From assembly GCA_910592005.1 (NCBI GenBank), contig CAJVPP010000010.1, forward strand, positions 1 to 64,000: a stretch of 64,000 nucleotides of DNA. Reading direction: 5' to 3'. The notes beneath the pieces are model-generated. The model ran no database searches. It saw only the letters and a list, made by a program, of their open reading frames with translations, and had not been told where the DNA came from. Shown piece by piece: positions 59,553-64,000 of the stretch; position 1 is the stretch's first letter; every line of letters starts with the position of its first letter. Origin of the DNA: Funneliformis mosseae (taxonomy: Eukaryota > Glomeromycota > Glomeromycetes > Glomerales > Glomeraceae). Made by a program: the position numbers and the translations under genes.

Positions 59553-60026
59553 GTATCCGGAAGATATCCTTAGAGGAGAAGTTGGGAAAGAATTTGGAGA
59601 GGAGATTTCCTCGATGGTTTTAAAAATCAACACAATGCATGCTACGATGGAACGACTCCTGAAAAAACAAAATTTTCAATGGGAAATCAATAATATTTTC
59701 AAAAATAATCGACTAATTATAAAGAAACAAATGAGAAACGTGGTGATGGGGTTATAACTCGATATGTTTATGACGATCGAGAATTTGCATTCAGACTCAA
59801 TGACGTGAATGATCAAAGTCGTGTGCGAGACCAAATTACAATTCTTAAAGAATTTCAAAGGTCTTATTTCTGGTGATGATGGATGGTATTTGGTAACAGA
59901 ATGGGCTGAATTTTGGAAATCTACGTAAATTTTATTCAAACTTTAAAGAACGATTTGTTCATAATCTTAAAGTTACGTAAATCCCTTGATATTGCACGTG
60001 GATTAAATATTTTAAGATCTGTAGAG
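59553..60026 (+). pseudogene. Second kinase-like domain, N-lobe part
   Basis: EDILRGEVGKEFGEEISSMV continues from the helical domain. After a stop, TRYVYDDREFAFRLNDVND and QITILKEFQR (N-lobe), then DGWYLVTEWAEF with frameshifts (hinge) and LRKSLDIARGLNILRSVE end at an exon border (donor at about 60027). The catalytic loop exon (usually HRDI-type) does not follow. In related genes the order helical domain, then TKL-type kinase is usual, so this is the end of the same decayed gene. Confidence 0.65.
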
Positions 60027-63000
60027 GTAATTATTTAATAGTGTTGTATTCAGTTTATGTATTTATTATTAATTTGATCATTGTTGCCTCAACGTCGGCG
60101 CTCTAACTTTCGCTTTGTCAAAATATTAAAACTAAGTAAATGCTATCAATTAATTAGAACTGCGCAATCACAAATTATTACATAAAAATTGTATAACAAA
60201 CTATTAATAAAGATCGGAAATTAAAAATAAAATAATAAACGAAATTACATATATGAAATTTAAAAAGTTAAAACGGCGAAAGAAAATATCACGAAGGTGT
60301 TAAAGGAAGGACTCTGAAGTGAATGTATACAAAGAAATATAACAAGGGGGAGCGTGGAATATTTAGCTGTTTAAGAATTTCCGGCTTGTATAAAAAAAAA
60401 AAAAAAAAAAATTTAGGCCAGCCTGGCAAATGATCTTCAAAAAGGCTAAATGCGCAGCGCCAATCATTAATTAAAAATTTTTGTACTACGTAAATTAGCC
60501 TATCTTCATTAAGTTCGAACATGACAAAGACTTAACAAAATACAACTTTTTTACAATATACTAAAAGTAGTACATATGAACTTTCAAATGGCACTAATTT
60601 CGTTATAATATCTCGCTTCCTTAAATATTTCGATATATAAGGCTTTTCTATGATTTTTTGAACTTTAAACTGAGATCCTTCTGCCAATACTGGTTCTTTT
60701 ATAAAGTCATTTACGTGAGAAGTTAACCGTTAATATAGATATATTATTATTAAATTTGTTTGAAGTTTATTTGTACATTGTTGAAAAAGGGCCAAAAAGG
60801 TTATTATAAGCATCAAATTTAAAGAAATATTAAGATAGTTTACAAACATTGTAACCTTTTTTTTATATAATTTACATAAAAAATACAAATAATTTTATTT
60901 TTAAAGATAAATTTTTAGTTTACATATTCAAATAATATTTTACATGTTCAATGACTTATCCCTTTTTTTATTCACATCACACATTCACTTATAAACATTC
61001 ACCAACAACCTCTAAAATTAATATTATTTTATTTTATTTTAATTAAAAACTAAAAATCTTGAATAAAAATATATTTTTGAAGACCAAACTTATTTGTGCA
61101 GTTTGCGTAGTTTCCCATTAACTTGAAAGGTTATAATACTTTAACAAAATAAGTAACCAACTTTACAAAGAGATCCTTTTAACTTCTCATTATTAAATAG
61201 CAAAAAAAAATTTGTTTTTAAATGTTTGTCTTAATTTAGAGACTTAAAAAAATTTGATAAAATTTATTAGTAGAATTACATATGATGAAAAAACTGGAAA
61301 TTTCAATTTTTGCTAATTAATTATAGTAAAAAAAAGTGATTAATAAGCTGCATATTAAATTAATAAATCTATTTAATTCCTCTGATTTCAGAAATGATTA
61401 GTAATTGATGATGGACTAATGGACTTTGAACCTAATAAAGATGTCTAGTTTAATTTCAATTCAAATGGACTATAATTATATAATTTTAATCAAATTATAA
61501 TTCTATATACTATAATTCTAGCAAATTTATAATTTTAACCTAATTTAAAAATTTATAATGATAAAATCATTCTGCTTAAATGATCAATAATAAATTCATT
61601 CAACTAGAATAATCCTACTGATTTGATCTTGATTTTCAGATGATAATAAATTTGAAATTAATATGATAACCATTTTAAATTTACCTCATCCTTTTAGAAA
61701 TTAAGATTCTAAATAGAAATATTTAGATAATTATATTAAAAATTTAGGGAAATCTAATTATTTATCAAATTTTATATTAAGTAATAATAAGTAAATTTAA
61801 TAAAATTCTAATAAATATCATAAACATATTACTAAAATTATATGTAAATTTATAGTTGTTAAATAAAATATATAGTCTAATAATTTAATATTTAATAAAA
61901 TTGGAATGGGCTAAGTCTATTAGTCCAATAGCCTAATGATCTAAAAGTTATATTAGTCCAAAAGGCTAATACTGCTTATAGTATAAAATGTAAATATCAT
62001 TTTTTAAAAAAATTAATTTAAAAGAGTTTAACTTATTTTAAACATCTTTATGTTCTTGTTAACAGATTTTATATATCAATAAATTGCTTTATTTATATTT
62101 ATTTCAATCTCATTTTTAATTTTATATATAAAAGCAAAGAAAATAATAAGTCTCATTAATTTTTAAATTTGCAGATTTTTATATTGATATTAGTACTGAG
62201 CACTTTATGATAACAATATCATAAATTTAATATTCAAATTAAATAGTTTCTATCTGCTAATTTTTTAAAAATATTATTATAATCAATATTAACACCATTA
62301 AAATTTTGATAATAAATACTAAGGTTATAAATAACAATAATATTACTATTATTTATAGCATTTATAAAGATTATAAATGCATTTTTTTTATAAACATTAA
62401 TCTAATAATATTATAATAACAAATTCTTAAATTTTAAATTCTAAGTTCTATCTAAATAATTTCCTTTTGCAGATTTTTCAAAAGCTTTATAATTTATATA
62501 AATATCTACTAAATTTTTATAATAAATATTAAGATTATACATAGTAATAATATTACTATCATTGGTAACCTTTGCAAATAATTCAAATTTTTTTTGCTTA
62601 TCAACATATGGAAACTAAGTTATTAAAATCACTTATAAAATAAGAAATTGATTTTGAATAAATGATGATTAAAAATATTATATTACAATGAATATTTTAA
62701 CAATATAAATTATTCTATTTTTAAATATTAAGTCAAATTAATTAATAAGATTATGCTAAAATTTATTATTATTAAAATTATTTTATAAGACTAATTTTTA
62801 TAATACTTGAATTTAATTTGTAATACTTAAGATTTTTTATCAAAATCATCTTACAAGAAAATTCAATTTTTAAAATAAAATTATATATTTATTATTTATT
62901 TTAAAAAAAAATATTTGCTAAAGTATTAAATATCTCTTATACATCTCTCTTAATTCAACTATTAATAATAATTAAAAAAATTTTGAATTTTATAAAGATC

Positions 63001-63923
63001 TGAAATATTTTTCTTATTTTTTTAGTAACTAAATACTTAAAATCTATATAATAATTGTTAATGATGCTCTTAGAGATTACTTAAAGTAACCTCACATTAC
63101 ACTTAAATCTTAAGACCTTAAAGATTATAATTAGACACAAGTTCTAATCAGAACCTGCCTGTTGATACTAGTCTAAAGTTTGCCATCTAAGTTAACTCTT
63201 AAGAGCTAATCTAAACTTCAGAATTACGATTAAATTTGGATAGAGTGATTACTTTCAGTCACAGATACTTTTGTTAATTTTCTCTGTATTTATTAATACT
63301 ATATCTAGATCACTATTATCTTTACCTAGTATCAAGATATATTACACATGATCAGAAAGGCTTTATGAAATTTTTTTAACTTTAATAATAATGTTAATTA
63401 TTTTTAAATTTTTGTTAATTATTTCTAAATTTTAATTTTAATTAATATTATACAAAAATAAGAAATTTTAGTAGCTTAATTATTTATTTTGTTAGAGTTT
63501 CAAAGTTGAGTTCTAGTTTTAGTTTTAACCTATTTTGAGTAAATATCAATCAAAAATTTATTTTTGAATAATCTGATAACCAATTTTTTAAATAAAACCA
63601 GTTTGCACTATTAAATTAATTAGCATTAAGAAATCAGTTTATACTAATATACCATTTATTAATTTATAATATTAGCAGTTGTGATAATATTTTATTTTAT
63701 AAAATAAAACAAAGTACTATTATACAATTTTTATATAATATTAACTATCTTGAAAGTGAAAGTAAAATATGATCATATATATGCTATATAAATATTAATA
63801 TATTATTTCAAAAAAGTGGATTAAAAAATCATGTGATAATATCAAAATGCATTTATATTATTTAATTTATTTATTAAAACTATTTTACTATATTATATTA
63901 ATTATATTGATCATCACAGTATG
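60027..63923. other. AT-rich non-coding region
   Basis: No convincing gene. A 77-codon minus-strand frame at 60289-60522 (MFELNEDRLIYVVQ...) contains a poly-Phe tract from an A run and is unsupported. A diverged direct repeat lies at 62250-62390 and 62470-62605 (ATAATAAATAYTAAGRTTAT, then AATAATATTACTATYATT). 63060-63340 is of higher complexity, possibly LTR debris. Confidence 0.45.
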
Positions 63924-64000
63924 TACAGTGATGCTTAAAAGTATTGCATTATCTGAATACAAATTTTAAAATGGCATTTTTTTGTGATTAAGATAGCGCA
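63924..64000 (+). mobile_element. Possible Tc1/mariner terminus, cut by the window edge
   Basis: TACAGTGATGCTTAAAAGTA then TTGCATTATCTGAATACAAA: a TA followed by CAGTGATGCTTAAAAGTATTG, the usual form of a Tc1/mariner end in fungi. The rest lies beyond the window. Confidence 0.45.

Noticed and set aside
60289..60522. 77-codon minus-strand ORF
   Set aside because: Depends on a poly-Phe run from an A tract; no domain, no promoter. It remains possible that the area is transcribed.

Overview
The window is very AT-rich nuclear DNA of a filamentous fungus, most likely an arbuscular mycorrhizal (Glomeromycotina, Rhizophagus-like) species. The reasons are short AT-rich GT-AG introns, an intronless F-box/leucine-rich-type gene, a kinase/MLKL-type pseudogene, decayed Ty3/gypsy elements and many small MITEs. 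The species call is an inference from this combination; no marker gene is present.

Layout. 1-263 is the 3' part of a gypsy LTR. 264-6600 is transposon debris and AT-rich DNA. 6636-14681 is an intact 16-exon gene for a HEATR5/Laa1-type trafficking protein of 2,268 residues. 15552-16800 is an ARM-repeat gene of the RAP1GDS1 type, cut off after about 253 residues. The sequence then passes into the truncated 3' side of a minus-strand gypsy element (about 16,880-21,977) whose LTR matches the one at the left edge in inverse orientation. A second minus-strand gypsy element follows (about 22,460-27,290) and carries a Nudix hydrolase domain between its Gag zinc knuckle and its protease. 27.3-35.3 kb is a gene desert with MITEs.

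36355-38483 is a five-exon vasculin (GPBP1)-like gene. 40205-42156 holds two related small secreted-protein genes with matching promoters and matching 5'-UTR introns. 42.2-53.5 kb is a second gene desert containing a pogo/Tigger transposon with both ends, several MITEs and a perfect 70-base palindrome. 53566-55011 is an F-box gene. 55.7-57.8 kb is a cluster of hAT remnants, a GC-rich repeat family and a MITE. 58171-60026 is a decayed protein-kinase / MLKL-N-terminal-domain pseudogene. 60-64 kb is AT-rich and non-coding, and ends inside a possible Tc1/mariner terminus.

Three functional themes emerge. Housekeeping genes (membrane trafficking, small-GTPase regulation, transcription) sit in short gene islands. 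Two linked small secreted proteins look like co-regulated effector candidates. Mobile elements make up much of the rest and are decaying mainly by C:G-to-T:A transitions, seen in LTR-to-LTR differences, in stops at former Gln/Arg/Trp codons and in Glu-to-Lys or Asp-to-Asn changes at catalytic sites.
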